This document shows positions 42,416 to 51,228 of a stretch of 64,000 nucleotides of DNA, piece by piece. A program made the position numbers and the translations under genes. Origin of the DNA: Caulobacteraceae bacterium UBA3198 (lineage in GTDB: Bacteria; Pseudomonadota; Alphaproteobacteria; Caulobacterales; Caulobacteraceae); NCBI GenBank assembly GCA_002363865.1, contig DEWY01000015.1:62001-126000 (forward strand), given 5' to 3'. How positions within the stretch are numbered: position 1 is the stretch's first letter; each line of letters opens with the position of its first letter. Below the pieces are notes generated by a model. That model saw only the letters and a list, made by a program, of their open reading frames with translations. It did no database searches and was not told the DNA's origin.

Positions 42416-42844
42416 ATGCTCGTCCGTTGTCTCTACGCCAGCCGCCCGTCGTCCGCCTTGCAGGGCGCCGAGCTGGATCGCATTCTACATCAGTCCCGGA
42501 AAAACAATCCGGCCCTGGGAATCACAGGCCTTCTCTGTGTCTCCGATAACCTGTTCATCCAGGTGATCGAGGGCGGTCGCGACGAGGTCTGCGAGCTCTA
42601 CAACGCCATCGTCCGTGACGAGCGCCACCAGAATGTCCGCATGCTTGCCTATGAGGAGATCTCCGAGCGCCAGTTCGGCCATTGGACCATGGGGCAGGTG
42701 AGCATCAGGAAGCTCAACCCCTCCCTCGTTCTGAAATATTTCCGCCGTCTGGAATTCGATCCCTTCGAGTGTTCCGGGGCGGCCACCCTGTCCCTGCTCA
42801 ACGACCTGGTGGCGACTGCGTCCATCGTCAATCGGGGCGACTGA
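42416..42844 (+). CDS. BLUF-domain blue-light sensor
   Basis: 142 residues. The BLUF domain covers about residues 1-95 with the key photocycle residues Tyr7 (CLYASRP), Asn31 (KNNPALGITGLL) and Gln49 (FIQVIEG), plus the HWTMGQV strand with the semi-conserved Trp/Met. The C-terminal 45 residues (LVLKYFRRLEFDPF...) form capping helices; no output domain is attached, so it acts through protein contacts. Binds FAD and responds to blue light. Directly follows folE, which is not a usual partner. Confidence 0.93.
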   Translation: MLVRCLYASRPSSALQGAELDRILHQSRKNNPALGITGLLCVSDNLFIQVIEGGRDEVCELYNAIVRDERHQNVRMLAYEEISERQFGHWTMGQVSIRKLNPSLVLKYFRRLEFDPFECSGAATLSLLNDLVATASIVNRGD

Positions 42845-42913
42845 GCAGATTGTGGTAACATAATACCGCGCTCATTTGACCCGTGATTTACAAGGCTTTC
42901 CGGGCCATCTGTG

Positions 42914-42942
42914 TTGACAAGGTGGCGTGCGGCACGTACATG
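42914..42942 (+). promoter_or_regulatory. predicted rplM-rpsI promoter
   Basis: TTGACA at 42914-42919 and TACATG at 42937-42942, 17 bases apart, 55 bases before rplM. The same stretch can also form a GCGGCA / TGCCGC hairpin (42929-42946), which overlaps the -10 and may be coincidental. Confidence 0.45.
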
Positions 42943-42996
42943 CCGCGCCTCACGTCGCCGGCGCTACGCCGCCGTCGCAACTAACGGATCGTCCCC

Positions 42997-43470
42997 ATGA
43001 TGAAGACCACGGCTTCTTTGAAGCCTGCCGAGGTCGAGAAGAAGTGGATCGTGATCGATGCTGAGAACGCCGTGGTCGGCCGCCTCGCTTCGTTCATCGC
43101 CATGCGTCTTCGCGGCAAGCACCGGCCCGACTACACCCCGCACGTCGATTGCGGCGACTATGTCGTCGTCGTCAACGCCGACAAGGTGAAGTTCACCGGC
43201 AAGAAGCTGACCGACAAGGTCTACTACTGGCACACCGGCCACCCCGGCGGCATCAAGGAACGCACCGCGGACAAGATCCTCGGTGGCAAGTTCCCCGAGC
43301 GCGTGCTTGAAAAGGCCGTCGAGCGGATGCTGCCCAAGGAAAGCCCCCTGGCCCGCAAGCAGATGACTCACCTGCGCATCTATACCAGCGCTGAGCATCC
43401 GCACGCCGCCCAGAACCCCGAGACCATCGCGTTCGCCGACATGAACGCCAAGAACGTGCGGAGCGCCTGA
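42997..43470 (+). CDS. rplM: 50S ribosomal protein L13
   Basis: 157 residues; two ATGs stand side by side and either may be used. L13 features: KKWIVIDAENAVVGRLASFIAMRLRGKHRPDYTPHVDCGDYVVVVNADKVKFTGKK, HTGHPGGIKERT, RVLEKAVERMLPKESPLARKQMTHLRIY. An early-assembling large-subunit protein. Six bases separate it from rpsI, the standard L13-S9 operon. Confidence 0.98.
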   Translation: MMKTTASLKPAEVEKKWIVIDAENAVVGRLASFIAMRLRGKHRPDYTPHVDCGDYVVVVNADKVKFTGKKLTDKVYYWHTGHPGGIKERTADKILGGKFPERVLEKAVERMLPKESPLARKQMTHLRIYTSAEHPHAAQNPETIAFADMNAKNVRSA

Positions 43471-43475
43471 GGCCC

Positions 43476-43946
43476 ATGTCCGAGACCCAAGGTTTCGAGG
43501 CCCTGCAAAGCCTCTCGTCCAATCCTGAATCGGCTCCCCGCGAGCCGGTCATCGACCAGTACGGCCGCTCCTACGCCACCGGCAAGCGCAAGAACGCCGT
43601 GGCCCGGGTGTGGATCAAGCCCGGCAAGGGCAAGATCACCATCAACGGCCGCGACCAGGAGATCTATTTTGCGCGCCCCGTGCTGCGCATGATGATCGCC
43701 CAGCCGCTGGAGATCGCTGACCGTCTGGGCCAGTTCGATGTCATCGTCACCGTCAAGGGTTCGGGCCTGTCGGGCCAGGCCGGCGCGGTGCGTCACGGCA
43801 TCGCCAAGGCGCTGACCTATTACGAGCCGGGCCTGCGGCCGGTCCTGAAGCCGCACGGCTTCCTGACCCGCGACTCCCGCGTCGTTGAGCGTAAGAAGTA
43901 CGGCAAGGCCAAGGCCCGCCGTAGCTTCCAGTTCTCGAAGCGCTAA
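43476..43946 (+). CDS. rpsI: 30S ribosomal protein S9
   Basis: 156 residues. After a 30-residue alphaproteobacterial N-terminal extension comes the S9 core: YATGKRKNAVARVWIKPGKGKITINGRD, GQAGAVRHGIAKAL, and the tail DSRVVERKKYGKAKARRSFQFSKR, which reaches the P-site tRNA. A terminator follows 29 bases later. Confidence 0.98.
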   Translation: MSETQGFEALQSLSSNPESAPREPVIDQYGRSYATGKRKNAVARVWIKPGKGKITINGRDQEIYFARPVLRMMIAQPLEIADRLGQFDVIVTVKGSGLSGQAGAVRHGIAKALTYYEPGLRPVLKPHGFLTRDSRVVERKKYGKAKARRSFQFSKR

Positions 43947-43975
43947 TCGCGCGCGAACACCGCGTATGCGAAATG

Positions 43976-44006
43976 GGGCGCTTCGGGAGACCGGAGCGCC
44001 CTTTTT
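43976..44006 (+). terminator. Rho-independent terminator of rplM-rpsI
   Basis: GGGCGCTTCGG - GAGA - CCGGAGCGCCC (one T/G wobble) followed by TTTTT. Located between rpsI and argC. Confidence 0.88.
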
Positions 44007-44036
44007 CTTGTCCATCGTCCCAAGCGGGAAACGACC

Positions 44037-45026
44037 ATGGCCCACAAGATCTTCATCGACGGCGAGGCCGGCACCACGGGTCTGCAGATTCGCCAGCGGC
44101 TGGCCGACCGGCGCGACCTGGAGGTGGTGTCGATCGACCCGGCGCGGCGCAAGGACGCCGACGCCCGGGCCGAGCTGCTGAACAGCGTCGATGTGGCCAT
44201 CCTCTGCCTGCCGGACGAGGGCGCCCGTGAAGCCGTGGCGATGATCGTCAATCCCGACGTGCGAGTCATCGATCCCTCCACCGCCCACCGCACCGCGGCC
44301 GGCTGGACGTTCGGCTTTCCGGAACTGAGCCCAGGCCATCGTGTGACGATCGCCGCCTCCAAGCGGGTGACCAATCCCGGCTGCTGGTCGACCGGGTTCA
44401 TCGCCCTGGTCGCGCCCCTGGTGCGGGCGGGATTGATCCCGGCAGAGGCCGCACTCTCGGTCCACGGCGTGTCGGGCTATTCCGGGGGCGGCAAGGGGTT
44501 GATCGCTGAGTTCGAGGACGCCCCGGCGCCGGCGCCGTCAGCCGACGCCTTCCGTCCCTACGGTCTGACCCTGGCGCACAAGCACCTGCCTGAGATGGTG
44601 GCCTATACAGGTCTGTCCCATCCGCCCATCTTTTCCCCCGCTGTGGGGCGCTATGCGCAGGGCATGATCGTCGAGGTTCCGCTCGCCCTATGGGCCCTGC
44701 CGGGTCAGCCGAAGGTCAGTGACCTCACCGCGGCCCTGTCCGAAGCCTACGCTGGGGAAGTCTTCGTGACTGTCGCGACGGATCTGGAGGTCGCAGGACT
44801 CAGCCAGGCGCGAGCTGGGGCGGCCGGTTATGTCCGGGCGCTGGACCCAGAGGCCCTGAACGGCGCCAACAGCCTCAAACTCTATGTCTTCGGGGATGAC
44901 GCCAAGGGGCAGGCGCGACTGGTGGCGGTGCTGGACAATCTGGGCAAGGGCGCCTCAGGCGCAGCCGTGCAGAACCTGAATCTGATGTTGGGGCTCGACG
45001 AAGGCGCCGGCTTGACCGTGGCCTAG
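44037..45026 (+). CDS. argC: N-acetyl-gamma-glutamyl-phosphate reductase (short type)
   Basis: 329 residues, the shorter type-2 ArgC. Reduces acetylglutamyl phosphate with NADPH in arginine synthesis. N-terminal IFIDGEAGTTGLQIRQRL binds the nucleotide; the catalytic Cys116 lies in TNPGCWSTGFIAL, and the catalytic-histidine region is LAHKHLPEM. SVHGVSGYSGGGK is also typical. It follows the rpsI terminator by 30 bases; rplM-rpsI-argC order is known from Caulobacter relatives. Confidence 0.95.
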   Translation: MAHKIFIDGEAGTTGLQIRQRLADRRDLEVVSIDPARRKDADARAELLNSVDVAILCLPDEGAREAVAMIVNPDVRVIDPSTAHRTAAGWTFGFPELSPGHRVTIAASKRVTNPGCWSTGFIALVAPLVRAGLIPAEAALSVHGVSGYSGGGKGLIAEFEDAPAPAPSADAFRPYGLTLAHKHLPEMVAYTGLSHPPIFSPAVGRYAQGMIVEVPLALWALPGQPKVSDLTAALSEAYAGEVFVTVATDLEVAGLSQARAGAAGYVRALDPEALNGANSLKLYVFGDDAKGQARLVAVLDNLGKGASGAAVQNLNLMLGLDEGAGLTVA

Positions 45027-45115
45027 GAGAGGCGTGGCCGTGCGGACATGAGCTCTTAACCCGCCGGCCTTACCTCTATCGGGGTCATAGTCTGGCGCTT
45101 AAGGACCTTCCGCTC

Positions 45116-46699
45116 ATGACCCATGCGTCATTCCTCGATCCAGAGTCGGAGGCCGGTTGGTCGCGATCGGAGGCGCCGGCCCTCGACGCAGCCGCCTTTT
45201 TCGATGTGTCCCACGATCTGCTGGTCATTCGGGATATCGATGGCCGGGTGCTGAAGGCCAGCCGTTCCTGGCTGACGACCCTGGGTCATGATCCCGCAGA
45301 GATGGAGGGGCGACCGCTTCTTCGGCTGGTCCATCCCGACGATCTTCCAGACACCCGGGGTAGCGTCGAAGAGGTGGAGCAGCGGAAGCCCGGGGATCCG
45401 GTGCTGGGATTCATCAACCGCTATCGGCATCGGGACGGCGGCTACCGGACCCTTGAATGGCGGGCGCAGAGGTTCGGCGACCGGATCTATGGCGTCGCCC
45501 GGGATGTGACCGACCGTGTCGCCGCCGAGCAGGCCCTGCTCGAGGCCAAGGCCGCAGCCGAGGCGGCAAGCCGGGCCAAGACCGATTTTCTCGCCAATAT
45601 GAGCCATGAGGTGCGGACCCCGCTCAATGGGGTGATCGGCATCATCGACGCTCTGTCGCGGACGCAGCTGAGCCCCGAGCAGGCCGAGATGGTCGGCCTC
45701 GTCCGGGATTCCGGTGTGATTCTTGAGCGGCTAGTGTCTGATTTCCTCGTGGTCTCCAAGATTGAGGCGGGGCAGCTGGATCTGGAGCGCCGGGCGTTCG
45801 ATCTGGAGGAGGCGCTCCGGCCGTCTATTGAGGCGACCCGCCTGCGGGCCCATGAAAAGGGCCTGGTCCTGCATGTGACGCGGGAGGAGGGGGCCCTCGG
45901 CCGGTTCGTCGGGGACGCCACCCGGATCAGTCAGATCGTCGGCAATCTGCTGTCCAACGCCGTGAAGTTCACCGAGACCGGCCACATCGCCCTGCGGATC
46001 GGCCGGGTGGATAGCCCAGGCGGCGACCATCTGACCCTGGTGGTGGAGGATACGGGCGTCGGCTTCGACGCCGACGCCGCGTCGCGCTTGTTTGACCGCT
46101 TCAGGCAGGCTGACGAAACCATCAGTCGCCGCTTCGGCGGCACAGGGCTGGGGCTTTCCATCTGCCGTTCCCTCGCCGACCTGATGGGGGGAGAAATCTC
46201 GGCCACCTCCGAGCCTGGCCGGGGGAGCCGGTTTGCGGTGTCGATCCCCTTGCCGCGGGCCGAGCCGGCCTCGACCGATGACAGTTCGCGAGGGGCTGAG
46301 GTTGGTATCGGCGCGCGAATGCGGCCCCTGCGGATCCTCCTGGCCGAGGACCACCCCACCAACCAGCGGGTCGTCCAATTGATCCTCGCCAGCCAGGACG
46401 CCGAACTCGTGACAGTGGAGGATGGTCGTCAGGCCGTTGCGGCCTTCGCCGGCGGCGGGTTCGACATCGTGCTGATGGACATGCAGATGCCTCACATGGA
46501 CGGGCTGGCCGCAACCCGCGCCATTCGGGCCTGGGAAGCTGAGAACGATCTCGCGCCCACCCCGATCGTCATGCTCAGCGCCAACGCCATGGCCGAGCAT
46601 CAGCAGGAGGCGATGCTCGCAGGGGCCAACCTGCACGTGGCCAAGCCGATCACAGCCGCCAGTCTGCTGGCGGGCATCGGAGCGGCGCTCGCCGCCTGA
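45116..46699 (+). CDS. PAS hybrid histidine kinase with receiver domain
   Basis: 527 residues, cytoplasmic. One PAS domain (about residues 28-140, with DIDGRVLKASRSWLTTLGH and the HRDGGYRTLEWRAQRF strand), HisKA with His164 in MSHEVRTP, HATPase_c with LLSNAVKF, EDTGVGF and GTGLGLSI, then a receiver (about 400-520) with LLAEDH, phospho-acceptor Asp455 in VLMDMQMP and the lysine in VAKPI. It shares its architecture with the kinase at 1410-3782 but has a single PAS. No cognate regulator adjacent. Signal unknown. Confidence 0.9.
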   Translation: MTHASFLDPESEAGWSRSEAPALDAAAFFDVSHDLLVIRDIDGRVLKASRSWLTTLGHDPAEMEGRPLLRLVHPDDLPDTRGSVEEVEQRKPGDPVLGFINRYRHRDGGYRTLEWRAQRFGDRIYGVARDVTDRVAAEQALLEAKAAAEAASRAKTDFLANMSHEVRTPLNGVIGIIDALSRTQLSPEQAEMVGLVRDSGVILERLVSDFLVVSKIEAGQLDLERRAFDLEEALRPSIEATRLRAHEKGLVLHVTREEGALGRFVGDATRISQIVGNLLSNAVKFTETGHIALRIGRVDSPGGDHLTLVVEDTGVGFDADAASRLFDRFRQADETISRRFGGTGLGLSICRSLADLMGGEISATSEPGRGSRFAVSIPLPRAEPASTDDSSRGAEVGIGARMRPLRILLAEDHPTNQRVVQLILASQDAELVTVEDGRQAVAAFAGGGFDIVLMDMQMPHMDGLAATRAIRAWEAENDLAPTPIVMLSANAMAEHQQEAMLAGANLHVAKPITAASLLAGIGAALAA

Positions 46700-46744
46700 T
46701 CCTGCGGATTCATCCGACCGAGGCAGATGGGCGTATAGTGGGGC

Positions 46745-47242
46745 ATGACCCTGTTGCACGCCCTCCACCGCCGCGCTGTCCTCCTCGGCGCCACTGCGCT
46801 CGCCGCCTGCGGCGGCGCCCCCCAGGCCAAGGCCGCCGATCCCTATGCGGGGTCGCCCTGGCGCAAGCTGAGCGACGCCGACTGGAAATCCCGCCTTTCG
46901 CCGCCCGCCTATCGCGTGCTGCGTCAGGAAGGCACCGAGCGGGCCGGAACCAGTCCGTTGGACAAGGAGACTCGGCGCGGGACCTATGTCTGCGCCGGCT
47001 GCGATCTGCCTCTGTTCAAGTCGGACTGGAAGTACGACAGCCGTACCGGCTGGCCGAGCTTCTACCGCCCCATCGAAGGGGCTCTAGGCGAGAAGACCGA
47101 CTTCAAGATCGGCTTCCCTCGGACGGAGTATCACTGCGCCCGGTGTCTCGGTCACCAGGGTCACGTCTTCAAGGACGGGCCGCGGCCGACAGGCTTGCGC
47201 TATTGCAACAATGGCGTGGCGCTGAAGTTCGTTCCCGCCTGA
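46745..47242 (+). CDS. msrB: peptide-methionine (R)-S-oxide reductase, exported lipoprotein
   Basis: 165 residues. The N terminus combines an RR pair (LHRRAVLLGAT) and a lipobox (LAAC), suggesting Tat export and lipid anchoring. The MsrB domain (about 40-165) has the two zinc CxxC pairs (VCAGCDLPLF and CARCLGHQGHVF), RTGWPSFYRPI and the catalytic cysteine in GLRYCNNGVALKFVP, where most MsrBs read RYCINS. It repairs methionine-R-sulfoxide, here probably in the periplasm. Confidence 0.93.
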   Translation: MTLLHALHRRAVLLGATALAACGGAPQAKAADPYAGSPWRKLSDADWKSRLSPPAYRVLRQEGTERAGTSPLDKETRRGTYVCAGCDLPLFKSDWKYDSRTGWPSFYRPIEGALGEKTDFKIGFPRTEYHCARCLGHQGHVFKDGPRPTGLRYCNNGVALKFVPA

Positions 47243-47324
47243 ACGGACCGATGAAATTCTAGGCTCCGGTCCGGCGGCGCCCTAAGACGTCTCTCAACAA
47301 GGGACGACACCTTAGGGAGGACGA

Positions 47325-48584
47325 ATGAGACACGATTTTGCACGCCGGCTGGCGACGGCCGCTTCCGCCGCGGTCCTGGCCGCCCTGGCGGCGGGTTCCG
47401 CCTCTGCGGCAGAGGTCGCGGTCGTCCCGCCGGCGCAGGTCGGCTTCGCAACCCCCGGCGTCGAGGCCCTGAAGGCCGAGATGCAGAGCCTGGTTGATCA
47501 GAAGAAGCTGGCCGGCGCCGTCACCCTCCTGGCCCGGCAGGGGAAGGTGGTCCATTTCGAGGCCTATGGCGTCCAGGACGTGGCCACCGGCCAGCCGACC
47601 AGTCGCGACACCATCTATCGCATCGCCTCCATGACCAAGCCGATCACCGGCGTGGCCATGATGATCCTCTGGGAAGAGGGCAAGTGGAGCCTGGACGATC
47701 CGGTCGCCAAGCATATTCCCGAGTTCGCGGATCTGAAGGTCGCGACGGCCGACGGCGGAACCGAGCCGCAGGCTCACCCCATGACCATGCGCGAACTGAT
47801 GAGCCATACGGCCGGCTTCGATGTCAGCGCCGGCTATGAGGACGATGGCCTGCAGGATGGCGACCTTCAGGCGATGATCGACAAGCTGGCCGCCCTGCCG
47901 CTGGCGGTCCAGCCGGGGACTGACTGGCGCTATGGGCCCAGCGTCAATATCCAGGGCTATATCGTCGAAAAGCTGTCCGGACAGAGGCTGGATGACTTCT
48001 TCAAGAGTCGGATTTTCGATCCGCTGAAGATGGACGACACCGGCTTCCACGTGGACAGCGCCAAGCTGTCGCGGGTCTCGGCGGTGCACACCTATGGCCA
48101 GGACGGTCTGATCGCCCCGGCCGGCGAGGTGAGACCTGCGCCCACGAGTCCGCCGGCCTTCCTCTCGGGCAGCGGCGGCCTGTTCTCCACCGCCGAGGAC
48201 TACTGGCGTTTCGCCCAGATGCTGGCCAATGGCGGTGAGCTCGACGGCGCGCGCATCCTCAAGCCGGAAACCGTGAAGCTGATGCGCACCGACGTCCTGG
48301 CCGATGGGGTGACGGTGGATCTCTATGGGCCGAGCCAGACGGGTGTGGGCTTTGGTCTGGATTTCGCGGTGATCACCGATCCGGCCGCAGCCGGCACGCC
48401 CCAGGGCGTCAACTCCTTCTACTGGGGCGGGGCCTTTGGCACCTGGTTCTGGATCGATCCCACCAACGACGTGGTGTTTGTCGGCATGATCCAGAATCTG
48501 CGCGGCAGCATTCTGGGCGCCGGCACGCCGCCGATGCGCGATATCTCGCCGCGGCTGGTCTATGAGGCCCTGACGAGCGAGTAG
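47325..48584 (+). CDS. exported serine hydrolase, class C beta-lactamase family
   Basis: 419 residues with a signal peptide (LATAASAAVLAALAAGSASAAE). Penicillin-binding-protein/esterase EstB fold: active-site S-x-x-K in IASMTKPITGVAM, the Y-x-N-type motif around WRYGPSVNIQGYIVEKL, and the C-terminal FYWGGAFGTWFWIDP in place of the KTG box. More like a carboxylesterase or D-aminopeptidase than a true AmpC. A very good AGGGAGG site precedes the ATG. Converges on phaC. Confidence 0.86.
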   Translation: MRHDFARRLATAASAAVLAALAAGSASAAEVAVVPPAQVGFATPGVEALKAEMQSLVDQKKLAGAVTLLARQGKVVHFEAYGVQDVATGQPTSRDTIYRIASMTKPITGVAMMILWEEGKWSLDDPVAKHIPEFADLKVATADGGTEPQAHPMTMRELMSHTAGFDVSAGYEDDGLQDGDLQAMIDKLAALPLAVQPGTDWRYGPSVNIQGYIVEKLSGQRLDDFFKSRIFDPLKMDDTGFHVDSAKLSRVSAVHTYGQDGLIAPAGEVRPAPTSPPAFLSGSGGLFSTAEDYWRFAQMLANGGELDGARILKPETVKLMRTDVLADGVTVDLYGPSQTGVGFGLDFAVITDPAAAGTPQGVNSFYWGGAFGTWFWIDPTNDVVFVGMIQNLRGSILGAGTPPMRDISPRLVYEALTSE

Positions 48585-48594
48585 GGACGAGGGC

Positions 48595-48618
48595 GGCCGC
48601 CGCTTGCCGGCGGCGGCC
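48595..48618. terminator. possible bidirectional terminator between the serine hydrolase and phaC
   Basis: GGCCGCCGC (48595-48603) and GCGGCGGCC (48610-48618) form a perfect 9-bp GC stem with a 6-base loop, 11 bases after one stop codon and 6 bases before the other. No T-run is present, so intrinsic termination is uncertain. Confidence 0.4.
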
Positions 48619-48623
48619 AGCCC

Positions 48624-50630
48624 TTACGACTTCACCTGGACGTAGCTGCCCGGCGCGTCCTCAATCGGCTTGAGCGGCCCCTTGGTCGGATTGCGGGCCG
48701 GGACCATGTCGCCGGAATACGATTTCAGCCACGTGATCCAGTGGGGCCACCACGAGCCGGGGGTCTCCACCGCCTTCGTCTGCCAGGACGCCAGATCTTC
48801 GGGCAGCTGATCGAAGGTCCAGTGCTGGTATTTCTTGGCTGACGGCGGATTGACGACCCCGGCGATGTGGCCTGATCCAGCCAGGGTGAAGGTCACCGGC
48901 CCCCCGAACAGGCGCGCGCCCCGATAGACCGAACGCGCCGGCGCGATGTGATCTTCCTTCGAGGACTGGACATAGATCGGAGTCTTCACCGTCCCGAGGT
49001 TGAGCTTGATCCCGTCAACCTCCAGCTCGCCCTTGGCCAGGGCGTTCTGGCCGTAGAACTTGCGCAGGTAGAACATGTGCAGCGCCTTGGGCATGCGGGT
49101 CTGGTCGGAATTCCAGAACAGCAGGTCGAAGGGGCGCGGCTCCTTGCCCATCAGATAGTTGTTCACGAAGAACGACCAGATCAGATCGTTGGAGCGCAGG
49201 ACATTGAAGGTGTCGGCCATGGCCTGGCCGGACAGAACGCCGCCCTCGGCGTCCATCTTGTGCTCCAGGTCCTTCAGCCAGGACTCGTCGGTGAACAACA
49301 GCAGGTCGCCCGCCTCGCTGAAGTCCTGCTGGGCGGCGAAGAAGGTCGCCGAGGCGATCCGCTTGTCGCCCTTGGCCGCCATGTGAGCCAGCGCGGCCGA
49401 GAGGAGGGTCCCCCCGATGCAATAGCCGACCGCGTTGACGGACTTGACGCCGGCCTGGGTCATGGCCGCGTCGGTGGCCTCGTAGATGCCCTGGCGCAGA
49501 TAGTCGTCGAAGGTCTTGGTCGCCAGGCTCCGGTCGGGATTGACCCAGGACACGACGAAGACCGTGATCCCCTGGTCCGTGAGCCAGCGGATCATCGAGT
49601 TATCGGGACGCAGATCGAGGATGTAGAACTTGTTGATCCAGGGCGGGAAGATCAGCAGCGGGATCTCGTGGACCTGCTCGGTGGACGGCGTGAACTGTAG
49701 CAGCTGAAGCAGCTCGTTCTGAAACACCACCTTTCCAGGCGCGGTGGCGACATTCTCCCCGATCTTGAACTGTTCATAGTCGGTCTGGCTGATCGAAAGC
49801 TGCCCGCCGCCGCGGGCGAGGTCGGCGGCGAAGTTTTCCATGCCGCGCACCAGGCTCTCGCCGCCTGTGACCATGATTTCACGCAAGGCCGTCGGATTGC
49901 TCGCCAGGAAGTTGGTCGGCGAAAAGGCGTCGGTGAGCAGCTTCATGAAGAACTCGACCCGGCGCCGCGCCATGGGGTCGACCCCCTCGACGTCGCCCAC
50001 CAGGCTGTTCAGCCAGTCCGCCGTGACGAGATAGGACTGCTTCATCACGTCGAAGACGGGGTTCTCCGACCAGTCGGGGTCGAGGAATCGCTTGTCGCCC
50101 TTGGCGGGGCTGGCGACGGGAGCGGGAGTCTCACCAGCCATGCGGCGGGCGGTCGACTGCCAGAGATCCATATAGCGCGACAAAAGATCGGCCTGAGCGC
50201 GGACCAGACGGTCTGGCTGGCTGGCGAGCTTGCCCATGACCTCCGTGAGGGCCGGGGCGATGTGGAAGGGGTCGGTGGACAGAGCCGCTGGTCGGTCGGC
50301 GTTGCGCAGAGCCGCCTCGGCTATGGCCCCCTGGGCGGTCATGGCCGCCCGGGCGAGGTTGGTCGACAGGTTCTCCAGCATCCGCTGTTGATCGCCGCTC
50401 AGCTGAGCGGCGGCCGGCGGGGGGAGGGTTTCTTTCGGCGGCGGCGGCGGGGCCGTGTCTCGCGCGGTCGTTGGCTGCGGGCGCTTGGCGGCTTTCGGTT
50501 TGGTCGCTGGCGCGCCTGCGACCGCGGCTGCGGCCTTGGTTTTCGCCGAGGGCGACTTGCCGGCAGAGGGCTTGGGAGGCGGTGCGGGCTTGGCGGCCGT
50601 CTTTCGGCTCTTCTGGCTCTTTTCGCTCAT
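48624..50630 (-). CDS. phaC: class I polyhydroxyalkanoate synthase
   Basis: 668 residues, longer than the usual 570-600 because of an N-terminal Lys/Ala/Pro-rich region of about 75 residues. Polymerises hydroxyacyl-CoA into PHA storage granules. The lipase-like box has catalytic Cys404 (GYCIGGTLLSAAL); the Asp is in SSKEDHIAPARSVY and the His in GSGHIAGVVNPP. Also LIFPPWINKFYILDLRP and VVSWVNPDRSLATKTFDDYL. No phaA, phaB or phasin gene lies nearby. The basic tail might bind DNA or granules; that is inference. Confidence 0.95.
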   Translation of the reverse strand: MSEKSQKSRKTAAKPAPPPKPSAGKSPSAKTKAAAAVAGAPATKPKAAKRPQPTTARDTAPPPPPKETLPPPAAAQLSGDQQRMLENLSTNLARAAMTAQGAIAEAALRNADRPAALSTDPFHIAPALTEVMGKLASQPDRLVRAQADLLSRYMDLWQSTARRMAGETPAPVASPAKGDKRFLDPDWSENPVFDVMKQSYLVTADWLNSLVGDVEGVDPMARRRVEFFMKLLTDAFSPTNFLASNPTALREIMVTGGESLVRGMENFAADLARGGGQLSISQTDYEQFKIGENVATAPGKVVFQNELLQLLQFTPSTEQVHEIPLLIFPPWINKFYILDLRPDNSMIRWLTDQGITVFVVSWVNPDRSLATKTFDDYLRQGIYEATDAAMTQAGVKSVNAVGYCIGGTLLSAALAHMAAKGDKRIASATFFAAQQDFSEAGDLLLFTDESWLKDLEHKMDAEGGVLSGQAMADTFNVLRSNDLIWSFFVNNYLMGKEPRPFDLLFWNSDQTRMPKALHMFYLRKFYGQNALAKGELEVDGIKLNLGTVKTPIYVQSSKEDHIAPARSVYRGARLFGGPVTFTLAGSGHIAGVVNPPSAKKYQHWTFDQLPEDLASWQTKAVETPGSWWPHWITWLKSYSGDMVPARNPTKGPLKPIEDAPGSYVQVKS

Positions 50631-50708
50631 GGACGGCCGTCCTCCGGACAGATGGGCCGATTGCAGCCCTTTCGTTGGACCGCATCATGTCATAAGAGCG
50701 AGGCGGAA

Positions 50709-51164
50709 ATGAATGTCTCAGCGGGTCTTTTTCGAAACACGACAGGCGTCCGCCTCCGGCGCTGCGTCGCCCTGTGCCTGGGGACGGCGGTCCTGACCGG
50801 CTGCGCCAGCGTCAATCCGTTCGCCACCGCCCCCGTTGACCCGCAGTCGCCTGCGGCGAAGGCCGTCCTCGAGGCGGCGCGCGCGGACCGCGCCTACCCC
50901 AAGTTCAGCGACATTCCGCCCGCGCCGACTGATGTTCGTCCGCCCAGAGCCTGGGCCGCGGCGGTCGCCGATGTGGAGGCCGCTCGCGCCAACCTCTACG
51001 CCGAGACGGCGCCGGCGACCTGGACCCTGAGCGAAACCGAAGCCTTTGCGGCGAGGGCGCTGGCCGATGTGTCGCCGCCCCCTGTGGCCGGCGCCCCGGC
51101 CAATACCGAGGCCTTCGCCCGGGACGCCCGGGAGCGAGCTACACCGCCTCCGTCGTCCCGTTGA
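50709..51164 (+). CDS. putative lipoprotein of unknown function
   Basis: 151 residues from ATG 50709. Signal segment CVALCLGTAVLTGCASVNPF with a clear lipobox (LTGC). The mature part is Ala/Pro-rich: KAVLEAARADRAYPKFSDIPPAPTDVRPP, then ADVEAARANLYAETAPATWTLSETEAFAARA. The YPKFSDIPPAP-DVR segment is also seen in other Caulobacterales envelope lipoproteins, to my recollection. Divergent from phaC and 64 bases before the aminotransferase gene. No function can be assigned. Confidence 0.7.
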   Translation: MNVSAGLFRNTTGVRLRRCVALCLGTAVLTGCASVNPFATAPVDPQSPAAKAVLEAARADRAYPKFSDIPPAPTDVRPPRAWAAAVADVEAARANLYAETAPATWTLSETEAFAARALADVSPPPVAGAPANTEAFARDARERATPPPSSR

Positions 51165-51228
51165 GGGGACCTGCGGAGGCGAAAAGATCCCCGAACCTGC
51201 TTGGCGGACTCCAGCCCGGAGTCTATCC

